From the NCBI RefSeq assembly GCF_964355755.1, contig NC_092670.1, positions 30,369,795 through 30,429,794 on the forward strand: 60,000 nt of DNA, written 5' to 3'. Of this stretch, positions 27,401 to 42,400 are shown piece by piece (the stretch's first letter is position 1; each line of letters begins with the position of its first letter). Under the pieces are notes generated by a model. The model did not search any database. It had not been told where the DNA came from and worked only from the letters and a program-made list of their open reading frames with translations. The position numbers and the translations under genes are program-made. The DNA is from Antedon mediterranea (Eukaryota; Echinodermata; Crinoidea; Comatulida; Antedonidae).

Positions 27401-30400
27401 GTTTTAATCATGAGTATCACTTTTCATTCTGAGGAGCTATAACATATTTAAATTTTAATAATGGAATGATGAAAATAAATGACCCAAGTTATTCATGCTT
27501 TTGAACATGATGACGTCATAACAATTAAAAAAATGTTAAATCATGCGAAAGATAATTGATTGACCTAGACAATATTAAAAAATGGGAGGAAATGGAATAC
27601 GGATAAGTGAAGATGCGCTCTATTAAATATGATGAGCTATGACGAAAGAGAAAAAAGTCCTATATTTTATATTCGAGTGGCCACACGATGACGTCACAAT
27701 GTCCAGTTAGCCATATTGATTAATGATCCAAAATCTACAACTCATCAACTTCCAGAATATGTAATTTAAAAAAAGTTCACCACGTACAGTAGTTTAGAAT
27801 CTATGACTGGCATAATTTTGACGAATTTTTGAACTTTTTCATCAAAAACGCGCGCAAATTGTCCAATTCGTACTCGTATGACGTGATTTGAAGTCGAAAT
27901 TGTTTGAAAGTTGGTAAAATTACTAGAAAAGGCTTGAAAAACATAAATCACGCGAAAAAAGCTGTTTTTAGCACTATGTGCGCACCACGCGCGTAAAAAT
28001 TTGCGTGCACGTGGGAATTTTTAATATGCCTAAAATTGCATGAAACGCGTAGAAAGTTGATTAGAAATTGATTTGTCGCATCTTTAACTTTCTGTGAAAC
28101 ATGCCATTTTTAATCTATAGAAAGTTTGCCCTTGCTATGACTTAAATTTTCACCAAGTGTCAATACAAAATGATATTCGGTTGAAATCATTTTTCCTAGT
28201 ATAATTTTTCTTTGTATAAATCGATCACTTGATCTTGAAAATGGTTCCATGATGGTTCCGAAACGTCGATCTTGTTTTGTTTTTTTGTCATTAAATTTTA
28301 TTGTAAAGTTATATAGTCAGCATCTATTAATTCATAAACAGGTATGAAATAAAAAAGGAATAATACTTTAATTAGTATAATATATTTCTTCAAAGAACCA
28401 AACTTTAAATATTGAAATTACTTTAATTTCCATGTTGCATATATTAAAAAGAATAATTCTAGAGGAATTAGTCAAATTAAGAGACAATCTGAGCAGTAAA
28501 CCTTAATTGTACAAAATGGTCGCTGGATCAACTAGTACTTGTAGCAGTGATTTCCCTGCTGGATATCAATAGTGCTATTGGTGAAAATGGATTTTACTGG
28601 AAGTATACCATTTTAATTGATGCATCACTATGCAATCTGGCAATACTACCATGATCAATACTACAATCAGATGATGTTGATAAATATCCTGACAATTATA
28701 AAGTGAGTTGTTCACTGTTTATATCATTTAATAGACAACAAAATGAAAGGTTGTACGTGTGTCAATATAAGAATAAGAAATACCACATGGTTCCTTCAAA
28801 TGTCAATGTTAATACGGATGGACACAATGTTGCTGTCTGCAAATTTTTTATCTATCTATGATCTATTAATATTTTATCGAAATACATATAATTGCATTAG
28901 ACTTGCCCCAAGTCTGTATTATCTTTTTTTTTATTTATTTGTTTTTATTTCGACCGCGATTTTTGTCTGAAAATACAGACTTGTGAAACACGTATAGAAA
29001 TCGATTTGCAGACCGCTAACATCCGATAAGAATGACGTATGTTATCATACCGTATTTGGCTATATGGGGCGGGCGGTATGTAAATATGGATTTCGAATCA
29101 ACCAATGATCATTTTGTTTCAAAATGAAAAAGATCGAGTACGTACAGTGCTGAATGTACGATCGAGACTGTTGAAATATAAAATCGTAATGCCAAGTTGT
29201 TTTGTTTATTAATTGTTTAGTCCTTGGCCTAGGCCTCCTTTGTAGGTCCTACAACTCGCACGTATGACCTGCCAAATAAAACGCCAATAAAGTAGGCCTA
29301 CATACCACCACCGGCACACAACAGGGCAACAGGGCTACACCACCACACAGAACAGGCAGGACAGGGTCTGGGTTGGAATTAAATCAAAATTATCTCCGCG
29401 TAATAAATGATCCATTCAATGTTTGATTTGCGGAGAAGCTGGCCTACCATATCAAGACAAGTTTTCATGTTCTTGGGAAAAATACCATCAAATGTTTACC
29501 AGACTATTATAGTACTAGTACTAGGCATATAAAATAATTTCTAGCCTTCAGAAACGTTCATCAATGTACCCAAGTACACATTGTCTAAACGTAACATAGC
29601 GCATGCGCATCATCTTAGTTGTTGAGTCTTTGAAATTCTGAAATATGAATATTAAAACAGTGTACGAGTGAGTAGCCAATCGCATTCAGCTGAAACTAGT
29701 CAACCGGATAATCGTATGCACCAAGAATTCTTGGTGTCAAACCACGTGACTTGTGCGTGTTTCCCCAGACGGAGTATCCAAAATCAAGTAGTGTACGTAT
29801 GAAACGCCATATGTGCCAAAATATTTATCTTTTTACTAATATTTAGACAAAACTCCGTCTGGAACCCAGACTAATAATTGCATAAACAGCAAGTAAATTA
29901 CAATAACAACTATAATGGGAGCCTGATAAAATTTGCTTAAAATGTCATGTAAATGTGTTTGGTATCAATATTTAGAGATTTTTTAAGCAGGAAGCAAACA
30001 TTTGATTGCGCAACAATTATAACACAAACAATAGCACTGCGCATGCCAAAAGTATATGTGTTTGTTTGTGTATTTTTTAGGATCTCACCTCCTCTGTGAT
30101 AGAGGGCTGACTATAGGCGGCGGCTGACGTTGGTAACAAAGTCCGCGCAGCGCGCTGTCGGCACAAGGTTTCGGCTTTGAAAATACCATGGCGACATCCT
30201 GTTAACGCGCTACAATACATTCGAGCTCTCTCCTTCTATTTTATACCTCCATGGTTTAAAGATATTTTGTTTGAGGAATCCATGTTTGTTGAGATTAGAG
30301 TCAAAGATCGCACCTTTTTAATTGGATGTGTGTATAGAAGTGACGCCGGATCTAGTGTCAATAATTCTGCTTTGTGTTCTCTGTTTAGAAAAGTGGCATC

Positions 30401-33400
30401 CTTTTCTTGTTCTGATTTCATTATAGTTGGAGATTTCAATTATAGGAGTATTAATTGGGAGCTAGGATATGTGACTGGTGAAGATGGTAAAAATACTCAT
30501 AATTTTTTCGACACCATTAATGACTTATTTTTAGCTCAGCATGTACGAGACCCAACCCGTTATAGAATAGGAGAACAGCCTAATGTTCTGGACCTGGTAC
30601 TTACATCTGATGAGGATTCTATTAGTGAGGCCCTTCAAGCTCCACCATTAGGCAAGAGTGATCATATGGTACTTCGATTTAAAATTCCAGTTAATTTAAT
30701 CAAAGATGAGGTGGTAGAGGTCAGAAATTATTTCCATGCTGATTATGATAAGTTTCGTAGTTTTCTTGATAGTGTCGATTGGGACACTGAGTTATTGGAT
30801 AAGGACGGATTACACTCGCACGGTTCTTTTGATGATATTTTATCTAGAGGTATGGAACAGTTTGTTCCAAAGTGTAAGAAACACTTGTCTGGAAATTTTA
30901 AGAGACCTTTGTGGTTTACTGAGGAGGTTGATAAGTCTATTAAACAGAAGAATAAATGCTGGAAACGGTATATCAAAGCAAAACGTAAAGGGCATGACTG
31001 TGCTAGTGTCAAATGGAACACGTTTATTAGAGTAAGGAATGATAACGGTCAATTTGATTAAGAGTTCTACAAACATCTTCGAAAATAAGATTGCAAATGA
31101 GGTTAAAATCAATGAAAAGTCTTTTTGGCGCTATGTAAATTCTCAGTTAAATACCAGATCTGGTATTCCTACTCATAGAAATTTTGAAGGTAAACTTGTT
31201 GTAGATGACCAAGATAAAGCCGAGTCTTTTAATTCTTTTTTTAGCAGTGTCTTTTGTAAGGAGAACTTATCGAATGTTCCGAATCTTGATAATAAGATTG
31301 AGGCTTCCTTGTCAGATATTGAGTTTAATGTAGAAGATATTCATAAGCTGTTGTCTAACTTAGTTATAGATAAGTCAGCTGGCCCTGATGGCTTTCACCC
31401 ACGGGTTTTGATTGAATTAAAGGATCAAATTGCTTGCCCTCTCAGTCTAATATTCACTAGATTATTCAAGGATCAGAAGGTCAATCTATCGTGGAAGGAG
31501 GAAATTGTAATACCTATCTTTAAAAAAGGCAAAAAGGAGGACCCGGCTAACTACAGACCGGTTGGTTAACGTCGGTCATAGGGAAAATTATGGAAAGGAT
31601 TATTAGGGATAAACTTGTAATGTATCTTGAGAGTAATGGTCTTTTGTGCAATGAACAGTTTGGATTCAGACAAGGTAGATCATGTGCATTACAACTACTT
31701 GATGTCCTTGAGAGTTGGACTACTAACCTGGATAACCTTGATAGCTTTGATTGTGTCTATTTAGACTATAAAAAGGCTTTTGATAGTGTGCCACACCAAA
31801 GGCTTCTAGTCAAATTGAAAGGTTTTGGTATTACGGGAAATCTACTAGGTTGCTTCTCTAATTATTTGTCAAATAGAACACAACGAGTTAGTGTCAATGG
31901 TCAATTATCATCTCAGGCTCCAGTATTAAGTGGAATTCCACAGGGTAGCGTTGTGGGCCCAATCTTATTTTCAATCTTCATTAACGATTTACCTGATGTT
32001 GTCGAGTCTAGTATTAATTTATTTGAAGACGACACTAAGTTGTATAGAGTGGTCAATAACATTGAGGATGCGGATTTATTTCAGAGAGACATTGACAGTG
32101 CTTCCCATTGGTCTAATGTTTGGCAATTGCCATTTAAGGACACAAGTGTAAGGTATTTCATTATGGTCGTGATAATCCCAATTTCGTGTATTCAATGGCT
32201 GGTAATTTACTTCATGAGGTAAAGCAGGAGAAAGATCTAGGTGTTATACTGTACCTTTGATCCTAGTTTAATCTTTAATTTGCATGTATCGGATATTTGT
32301 AAAAGAGCTAATAATATTGATTTTATTCGATATTCATACATAAAAGTTAAAATATACAATGTATAAAAGAGAATACCTGGATAACCCATTAAGTCGACAA
32401 AAAAGTAAACTTATTTCCAATGGGGTCCAATCCGTAATGACTGAAAAGTGAGTGGTTCGGCCTAGTACAATTATCATTAAGTATGACTCAGTAAAAATGA
32501 AAAAACAAGAAAATACATACAAGACAAGATAACATCAAAAAAACAATATTAAAAATAACTTAATTAAACTGAAATTCCAAGCTGTTCATTATTAAAATAT
32601 TCTTTAAGTTTTATTTTGAAGGTTGCATTATTTTGTATTGATTTGAGTGAATTTGGGAGCCTGTTCCAGTCACGGATACCTAAGAAATAAAAAGTCGTAT
32701 CATTAACGCCAGTAGCCTTAGGAGTGACAAAATTAAATGTTGTACCCCTGGTGAAATGGTTATGATGATCAGAAATTAACAAAAAGTTATCCTTAAGGAA
32801 AGAAGGCGTATTAAAGTTATAACGAATTTTGTGAACATAATTTAATCTTAAAAACTTATTTCTGAGGCTGACATTAAGAAACCCAATATCGGGAAAGCTC
32901 TTTGGCACCTCGGACCAACATTTAAAATGAAACGTGCCATCTTGTTTTGGGCAGTTTGTAATTTATGTTTAAGATTCTTATTGACACCGCCGTACCATGC
33001 CGAGGCAGAATAGTCAAATGTACATTGTATTTAAGCAGTGCTTAACCCTTTCACTGCATATACCCGGTACTACCGGGTATAAACAAACGTCGTTGAAGTG
33101 CGTATACCCTGTAATATGGGCAAAACAATGATTTAATCGTATTTGCCTATAATATAATAGCACGTACCTCTATATTTGTTCGATGAACTTGAATATTTTT
33201 GCAAGTCATTAAAAAATTTTTCCAGCAAAAAAACGGCCCTCTATAGCTGTATTATTGTCTTGAAAATCATGCGCCCTCTATAGTTATATTATATATAGTA
33301 TAGTGTATATAATAGTATTCTATCTTGGAAAGTTGTTTTGAGTAGCGTAATGGCGGCCATTTTGAAAGTAACCAAAATTTACCACGGGCAACATTGTGTT

Positions 33401-36400
33401 TATCACAACACGCAAAAAAAAAAAATTCTGAAACAATAGTTAGTTTTGTACTATAGTGAATTTTTGGAAAATTGGAAAATGTCATTATTTTCACGATTTT
33501 GCCCCAAAACTTTGATTTGTGCATAATTTTTATAAAACAATAAAAATAATTCAATTTTTTAAAATATTTTTATTTGTTATACGTATCTTTATCAATATCC
33601 AGTTGGAAAAACGTATTCCATAAGAATTTCTTATAGAAAATATAGTTTTTATTATTGATTCGATAAAAAACACGAAATCCAAAATACCTGTAATGACGTC
33701 ACATGACGTCATCAATATGCAAATTACATTTTTTTTTTATACCTAACTGTAGACTAACCCTTTGCCCATCACACACCAAAAAAATAATTACACAATTATC
33801 TCAATTAGTATTTTTTTGCAATTTATTAAAATACCATATGTTTTTCTTAAATATACATTACGCACAGAGGTGGGAATAATGCTCCGCAGTGAAAGGGTTA
33901 ATAGTTTACGACATTTTTTATTCAAGCACGAACTTTGCCTATGTAAAAACTTCAACCTTGACTTAACTTTACTGATGATAACACTAGTTGCAATAATATC
34001 ACATGATACATATTGGTCTAAATCAATACCCAAATATTTAACTTGCTTAATACTTTTGATTCTACGGCCCATTAATTCTACAGAAAACTCTTTAACTTTG
34101 TTAAGCTTCGCTCTGCTACCAAAGATAATACTTTCGGTTTTGCCAACATGTAAAGATAATTTGTTTTCAGTTAACCAGTCCTGGCACTTAGCTAGGACAG
34201 TACTTAATTTATGAGTGATTTTGGTGGCATCGTGATGAGAATACAGAATCGTAGAATCATCAGCATAAAGCAATAATTGAACATCAGAATCAATACAAGA
34301 AGCAATATCATTTAAATAACATAGAAAAAGAATAGGGCCCAAGATGCTACCTTGCGGTACACCATGAGTAACTATAAGAGGTTCAGAGCAGGTACCATTC
34401 ACACTGACAACTTGTTTGCGATTAGCGAGATAAGATTGAAACCAGTCAGTACACTTAAAACCCATGCATTTTAGCTTGTTAATTAAAATCACATGATCGA
34501 CGGTATCGAAAGCTTTTTGTAAGTCATATAGAACCATTCCAGTAAGAAGGCCTTTGGACTTATTGTTTTTTAAACCGTCGATGAGATTTATGAGGTTGCT
34601 TTCAGTTGAATGGGCCTGCCGAAAACCGGATTGATAGGCATAAAGTATATTATTTTTGGAAAGATACCTTTCAACTTGTATAGCTACAGATTTTTCAAGA
34701 ATCTTAGATACCGTAGGCAGAATACTAATCGGCCGATAATTCTCAACACTTGTTCTAGTATTTTTCTTAAATAGAGGGGTAACTTTAGCAGTTTTAAGAT
34801 CATAAGGAAAACAATTAGTTTTAAACGAAAGGTTAATGATATGAGCAATCGGTTCAGCCAAGATTATCGCACTCTCACGTAAAAATCTTGAGAGAATATT
34901 ATCTAGACCGACGCTTTTGTTTACATTTAGGCTTTCGAGTTGAGTTTTAACAAATTCTATGGTAACAGGCTCTAGCTTAAACATTTTTCCTTTTAATTTA
35001 ACGTAGTATTTATGAAGATCGTTAGTGGACATGGTGAAAAAACCTATGCATTTTGAGAGTTTTTTGACGAGTGTTGACGCAACATTCGTGAAAAACTCAT
35101 TAAAACGAGAGGCAACGCCTTTTGGACAGAAAGTTTGTTTACCATTTTCATCGAGAACGATTTTAGTGTTTGTTTTACATTTCTTCTCGTATCCGAGCTC
35201 TTTGAGGGTTTTCCATAATTTTTTAGGGTTGTCTTTATTTTCATCAATCTTATTGAGAAAATAATTAGATTTAGCTTTTTTGATCAGCCGCTGAGCTTTG
35301 TTCCTAGAGGCACAATAATATTTGTATATATCTAGATTAGATTTATCTTTCTTGAATTTTTTTAAAAGTGTGTCTCTTACTTTGATTTCATTAGCAATTT
35401 CGGAGGTAAAGCAGGGTGCTATGTTTTGTTTAAGTCTAACTTTTTTTATTGGCGCTATTGAGTCGATCACCTTAATGATGATATCTTTAAGAGTTAACCA
35501 CGCGATATTTACATCGTCATTATTAGTGACAACAGACCAATCGATATCGTTAAGTTTTTCAAGATAGTTATTTACATTATAGTTTTTTAAAGATCGTAAT
35601 TTAGCGGAGTTGTGTTCATTTTTATGAACATGAGACTTAGGTATTTTTCTAGTGCAATAAATAAGAAAATGGTCACTAAGGCCAATATTAATTACTCCAG
35701 ATTGCTTCACATTATTTTGTACATTAATAACAATGTGGTCCAAACATGAGCTTTTTTCTTTTCCTATTCTAGTTATATCCTTAATAACATTATTAAAACC
35801 ATTTCTTATTATAAGAAAATCATAATATCTTTGCGATGCTGGATTGATATTTAAAGTGCATATGTTAAAGTCACCAAGAACATAAATTTCACTACTCTCT
35901 TTGATTTTTGATACAGATTCTTCAAAGTTGTTCAGAAATAAAGATACATTCTGTTTTGGTGGGCGGTAGCATGTACCAATCACAATTTCCTTTGAACGAG
36001 GCAGATATATATTTATCCAATTTGCTTCAAAACCGTCGATATCCAGATCATTTCTACGTGTGAAGGCGCGATCATTTTTTACGTAGATACAAACTCCACC
36101 ACCAGACCGGTTTCTGTCCTTCCTGAGCGCTGTATATCCATCAATTTTGATCTCGTTATCGGTGATGGATTCGTCCAGCCACGACTCGCTGATGGATATA
36201 ACAGTAGCTTTGGTCTTTGATGCGATGTGCCTTAGTTCAGACATTTTATTAACTACCGGTAATGACCGCGCATTGAGGTGAACAAAATGTAGGCCTTTGT
36301 TAAACACGTTGAATTCCTCGCTTAAATGCTCGTAAATGTCTTCTGTATATGTATGTCCATCTTGTCTGGTTTCATTCACATTATTTGCGTCGGCAATAAG

Positions 36401-39400
36401 TTCGTCCTGAATATTAATGTCACTGATGCATTCATCATTCGGAAGCTGATTGAAGAGGCATTCTTGACATAACCAATTTTCTTTCGAGTTCCGTTGCTTA
36501 TCATACAATTTTAGTTATTCTTCCGCACTTGATATGGTAGTTACAATTGGACTCAGTGCATTTCATTGCCCTGTGCGTTTTCGCAATCGGTTTTTTACAA
36601 ATTGAACATGGGTTTCTGATTGGTCCTGGGTTCGGAGAAACGTCTCCAGCGATAATAATAAGTACCATCAGGAAACTTGGGTTTTTTAAGGTCAAGCGGC
36701 AAACTGGATACGGTTTAGAAGATCCGTACATTGTCCATAAGGGAGACATTATATTCAGGTTATCCGTATGTATCTTCGGTTGAATTGCCCAGCTATCATA
36801 TATGCTGGGGTTTAACGTAGAAAAAATGTCTCGAGTTTAACGTTGGGCGGCATGTAAAGTTAATTCTCACTAGAAGGCATAAAAAAATAAAAATATTTGT
36901 AGTAATCGCTGCCATTATTAAGATTGATTTAATTACCTTATCAGTGGTTGAATGTCATCCAGGAACTATAGCAATGTCAATCAAACAGGTAAACAAGTGT
37001 TGGTCAGCTGATTAAAACTTCCCGCCAAACGCAACGAAGCAAATCAAATGAAAACTTGGTAAAAACGGAATAAAAATACACCAAAATACACCGGAAAAAC
37101 TGTACATATCTATATAAAACTTCTTTAGAAAGTGTTTATGATGTCGTTGATACTCAGATCGAGGTGATCAATATTGCACTTAGGCTCAAAAACAGCAAAA
37201 AGTTGAGCGGCTTAGGATGTAATCACCGCCCAGACTGGGCACCGCCTTTGATTGTTACCTGTGTCCGTCTCGTTGAGTATGGGCTTACGAGGATTAAAAC
37301 TGGATAAAAACGATTAAAAAATTCAGATAAAATAGTTAAAATACAGGCTGAGCGTAGATCCAGATCTTACTGTTCCATATGTTGTTCAATTATTCTGGAT
37401 TGGTGTCGATTAAGTTGAAAAACACTGGCGAAAAACCAGTTCACGGGAGAGAGTAATCGAGACACGTCTTATCTGTACGCTGCCTGTTGATGATTTATAG
37501 ATCCTTTAAATTCTTGAATAAAAATGGATTTTTGAAGCTGTATAAGTCTATTGTCAGGCCAACACTTGAATATTGTAATACTGTTTATAATCCTATTAGA
37601 AAAAGAGATCAGGATGAAATAGAGAAGGTCCAGCAAAGAGCAACAAGATTGATTCCTAGGTACCGTAATATCCCTTATGGACAACGTTTGAGAATTCTTG
37701 GTCTTCCTACCATGAGATATCGAAGGCAGAGAGCAGATATTATCCAAGTTTTTAGTATTGTAAAAAGTTTCGATTGTATTTCGATCAACACATTTTTTGA
37801 ATTTGATCTAGAATCTCGGACCCGTGGACACCCATATTATTTTGTTCAATGATTTCGACCGGTGCGGACGTGTGTGACTAACACTCCGTAATTGGCGCCA
37901 AGTATTTCTTAATTAGATTCTACGGCATACAGGTGTAACTGAAATGGCTGAAAAAAAGCAACCTGAAAGAAAATCACAACGCAATAAGGATAGCGACCAG
38001 TACACTAGTATTGATAAAGAAAAGGGAGAACAAATACTATGTAAATTAGAAAAGCTGAACAAACTAGACGAAATCGCAGACATGTTGCATACCGTAGTTG
38101 CTAGACTTGATGCGGTGGAAACCAAGCACAAAAAGCTAGAAGAAGAACTACGAGGTGCAACAAATCAACTTGAGGCTAGTGTAGATTACCTATCATCGGA
38201 AACCTCAAAATTAAAAGAAGATATTAACGCAACCAAGACCGACACCATTGGCAGGCTGGAAAAACGCCTGGATGAGCTAGAAAACCGATCTAGAAGAAAT
38301 AACATAGTTGTTTGGGGTGTACCCGAAAGCACGGAAACATCATCGGACTGCAGTGAGGTAATTACTGACATCATTAAACAATATTTTAATATTGAAACGA
38401 ATATCGAAATTGAAAGAGCTCACAGAAGCCCGATGGGGAAATTAGGCTATGCTCAGACCATTAGGAAATCTACGCCACGCCCAATCCTTGTTAAGTTGTT
38501 GAGGTACACAGACAGGGATCGAATTCTGCGAGCGGCTCCTAAATTACTGAAAGGCAAACAATACCACGGTAACTTTATCTTTATTTCTGATGACGTTACA
38601 TCCACCGTGAGAGCGGACCGTGCTAAGCTAAAAGTTGAGCAAAGTAAGCTTAGAAAAGATGGGAAATTCGCGCTTATTCCGTGGTCCGTGCCGGCATATA
38701 TGTTGGTGAAAGATGGTGAGGGTAAGCTGAAACGAGTATACCCAAACTAATGTAGGCCTAGGCCTATATGGCTTTCGAATATCTTAATGACACTCATCGG
38801 GCGGAGTGAACTTTATTTTATTTCTTTGTATTATTTGTCGTATACTATGTATTTTATATGATTATATTTGTTGTAGCTGGCGCCAACCACTGTTATGTAC
38901 GGTATTATGAGGAACTTATTACTACAATTAGAAGAGATTGTTATCATTATTTTGTTTTTTGTTTGTTTTTTTATTATCTACTATTTTTTCTTGTGGGCTT
39001 GTGTAAATCATTACATGTATCTAAAGTATGTAATACGTTACTATGCCGGAATTTGAATATTTAAATTCTGACGGGAATAGGTATTCTGATTTGAATAACA
39101 ATTCAATTAACGCCATGACTCCTTCAGCTTTCAACGACACATATGGATCAAACTTTCATCGCATATTTACAGCCTCTCATATAAATATTCGTTCAATTAA
39201 ACACAATTTCGATGCAATGAGACTATTGTATGAAGATACTTTAAAAGAAAAATTTAAAATAATTGGAATTTCAGAAACATGGAACATCGATAATCCAGAA
39301 AGCTATAAATTAGATTCATATTCATTTGAATATTGCTGCCGTGAAGAAGGAAGGGGTGGTGGCGTTGGCGCATATGTCCATAACTCTGTTAAATATAAAA

Positions 39401-42400
39401 AAATAACATACAGCGTTGCCAAATCCGAATCAATATGGTTAGAGATAACAGATGGGAAGCAAGTGATTGTTGTCGGTGTTCTTTATAGAAAACCAAACAC
39501 AAATTTGAAATATTTTCAAGATGAATTGTTAAATGTTATATATTGCATTGGAGTAGATAAGAAACGTTGTATATTACTTGGCGACTTTAATGTTGATTTA
39601 TTGGGGAATGATGGAATCAATGATTCATTTTGTACAGCGTTGCATTGCAGTTAATAACTGTTCCAACAAGGGTAACACCAACGTCGAAAACAATTATTGA
39701 TCACATTTATACAAACATAGATAATAATGTAATTGACTCTGGAACAATTGCATGCGATATTTCGGATCACTTTACCGATATTTGCTATATTCTCTGAATT
39801 GAATTTGTCAAGTTTTGTTAAGGAGAGTGTTGTATGTAGAGATTATAGTCATTTTTTATCTGAATGTTTTATAAATGATGTATCGCAATTAGATTGGAAC
39901 CAAGTCTATTCCCGTAATGATGTTGATGGGGTGTATGATACTTTTCATTTAATTTTTTATGAGTGCTGTAATAAATATGCTCCAATAGTTGAACGGTCAT
40001 TAAATAATATTCGAAAATCAAAACCTTGGATTTCTCGATCGAACTATATTCAAAAGTAATAAAATCGGGTTATGACAATATCAAAGTAGCTGAATATAAA
40101 AGACATCGAAATATGTTGACAACATTATTAAGGGACTCAAAAAGAACTTATTATACTAATTTATTGACGCAAAATCGTAGTAATTCCACTAAAACGTGGG
40201 AAACTATAAATGGTTTGCTCGGAAAAAATTATTCAAACAGCAGCCCCACCTTACCAGAAAAAGTGATAAATAAAAATGGAGCTGAGGTATCTCACCCTAA
40301 GCAGATTGTAGATAGCTTTAATCATTTTTTCACAAATATCGGTCCAAATCTCTCCAAAGAAGAAAGTCCAACGATAAAAACATTTAGTGATTATTTAGCA
40401 GCGAGCCTTTAAATAAATCTTTCTTTTTAACACCAACATCTCATGAAGAGATTTATAATTTGATAAACGCCCTTGATAAGAGGAAATCGACTGGACATGA
40501 TAATTTACCTGCCAAACTTATTATTATTGCTGCTGAGCACATTGCCATACCATTAGCTTATATTTTTAATTTATCGTTTTCTCAAGGTAAATTCACAGAT
40601 TCATTTAAAACAGCCAGAGTCATTCCCTTATTTAAGAAAGGTTCCAAGGATAATCCTGGACATTATCGTCCCATATCAATTTTACCAATTCTTAGCAAAA
40701 TTCTAAATAATAGACTTATATATTTCTTTGAAAAGTTTAATATTTCATCAGCATCAATACGGGTTTAGAGAAAAATACAGCACAAAATTGTCACTTATAA
40801 ATTTAGTTAACCATCTTCTACAACAATTTGATGATGAAAATAATTCTATTGGCATAATTTATAGACTTTATGAAAGCATTCGACACGATTAATCATGAAA
40901 TATTAATATCTAAACTACAACACTATGGAATAAGAGGTCAACCATTATATTGGTTAACCGACTATTTAAAAGGAAGATTTCAATACGTGGCTGCTGACCA
41001 AATTAGTTCTGATAAACTCCCAATCTCATGTGGAGTCCCACAGGGATTAGTATTGGGTCCAACCCTGTTTCTGATCTACATAAATGATATTTCTCATTCT
41101 ACTAATTTTTTTGAATTTAGGCTGTTTGCAGATGATACTAATTTATTTCATGATTTCTCTGGCAATAATATTGATCTCTCTATAATTAATTATACTGTAA
41201 TTTTCAACATGTCATTGAATGGTGCAATGCAAACAAATTAACTATTAACGTTGGTAAAACAAATTATATTGTATTCTGTAACAGGAATAAAAATGTTTCT
41301 ACTAACTGTAACATATACGTAAAACATAAACAACTTAATGAAGCAGAAGAAGTAATGTTTGTTGGTGTTAAGATTGATAAACATTTAATTTGGAATAGTC
41401 ATATTAATTATGTTAAAAACAATATTAGAAAGAAGGCAGGCATTTTATTTAAACTAAGATATTTGTACCCACAAATAAATTAATCTTATTATATAAAATG
41501 TTTATTCAACCAAGTATCACTTATGGCACAGAAGTTTGGGGTAGAGCACGTATAAAACATATTTACAACCTATTTGTGTCATTCAAAAAATGTGTATGCG
41601 GTGTATAACTTTTTCTGATTTGAATGCTTCGTCATCTCCGATATTTAAGCAACTTAATATTCTAGATGTTCATAAACTATACGAATTATGTGTACTTAAT
41701 TTTGTTTTTGATTTATATAATAGAAACTCTTTACATCAAATCAGTTATTATTTTAGTAAAGTTGATCATTTACAAACTACTAGGTTTAAACAAGGTAATA
41801 ACCTATCTATCCCAAAAGCCCGTACTATGGCAGGTCAATTTAGAATTTCGTTTACTGGCACAAAATTTTGGAATAATTTATCACTCGACATAAAAAATAA
41901 TACATCAAAAAGTAATTTCGTAAAAAATATAACTGAACTACTATTATCGAGATACTGATTAATGCTGGCCACCTCTTTCTTTTTGTCATTATTGTGTTGT
42001 TTTTTTTTTCACATTATTGTATAATTATATTATCAAAATCGTTTGCACTGAACAGTATTATATTTGTTAATCAGGTGTAAACCATTGACTAGCGAACGCT
42101 ATTTGTTTATACCGTTTTGCCTTTGGTGAATAAAGAATTATATATATAAACTCAAGTTTAAAAGCTCTCGTTTTAATATTAGGAGGGACACGTTCTCCAG
42201 GAGAGTTATTCTCTTAAGGAATGCTCTGCCTATGGATGTAGTTTCATGTGCTACGGTGAACTTGTTCAAAGAAAAACTTAACGTCGCATGGTCCAACCAC
42301 CCGCTGAAGTTTTCACCCTATTTAGAATATGATTTTATTGCTAAGAGGGGCTTTTAAGCACGGAGTGCTTCGCCTCGATCCCGTAGACGAAAGTGTACGG

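Larger units (their letters stand above)
32335..37475 (-). mobile_element. LINE B, nearly complete CR1/L2-like element inserted in LINE A
   Basis: The element lies on the minus strand between two parts of LINE A. It has a 5' leader (about 37475-36750), a PHD-finger and 2A-like segment, endonuclease, reverse transcriptase with YADD, and a C-terminal domain ending near 32564, then a 3' untranslated region to about 32335. Damage is slight: one frameshift at about 36505, one stop close to the MITE insertion, and the MITE itself (33046-33897). It is the youngest-looking LINE of the nest. Its exact ends are approximate because target duplications are not obvious. Confidence 0.85.
37838..42145 (+). 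mobile_element. LINE C, two-ORF element inserted in LINE A
   Basis: The element starts after CCCATAT of LINE A and ends in GAATAAAGAATTATATATATA at about 42145, where LINE A coding text resumes. ORF1 is intact. ORF2 keeps its endonuclease and reverse transcriptase motifs but is broken by several frameshifts. Confidence 0.85.

Noticed and set aside
29767-29862. MITE defined by CCAGACGGAGT inverted repeats
   Set aside because: Arms are only 11 bp and no target duplication is visible, so chance cannot be excluded.
33762-34214. Plus-strand 150-residue frame
   Set aside because: It is antisense to the LINE B reverse transcriptase and runs into the MITE; no domain was seen.
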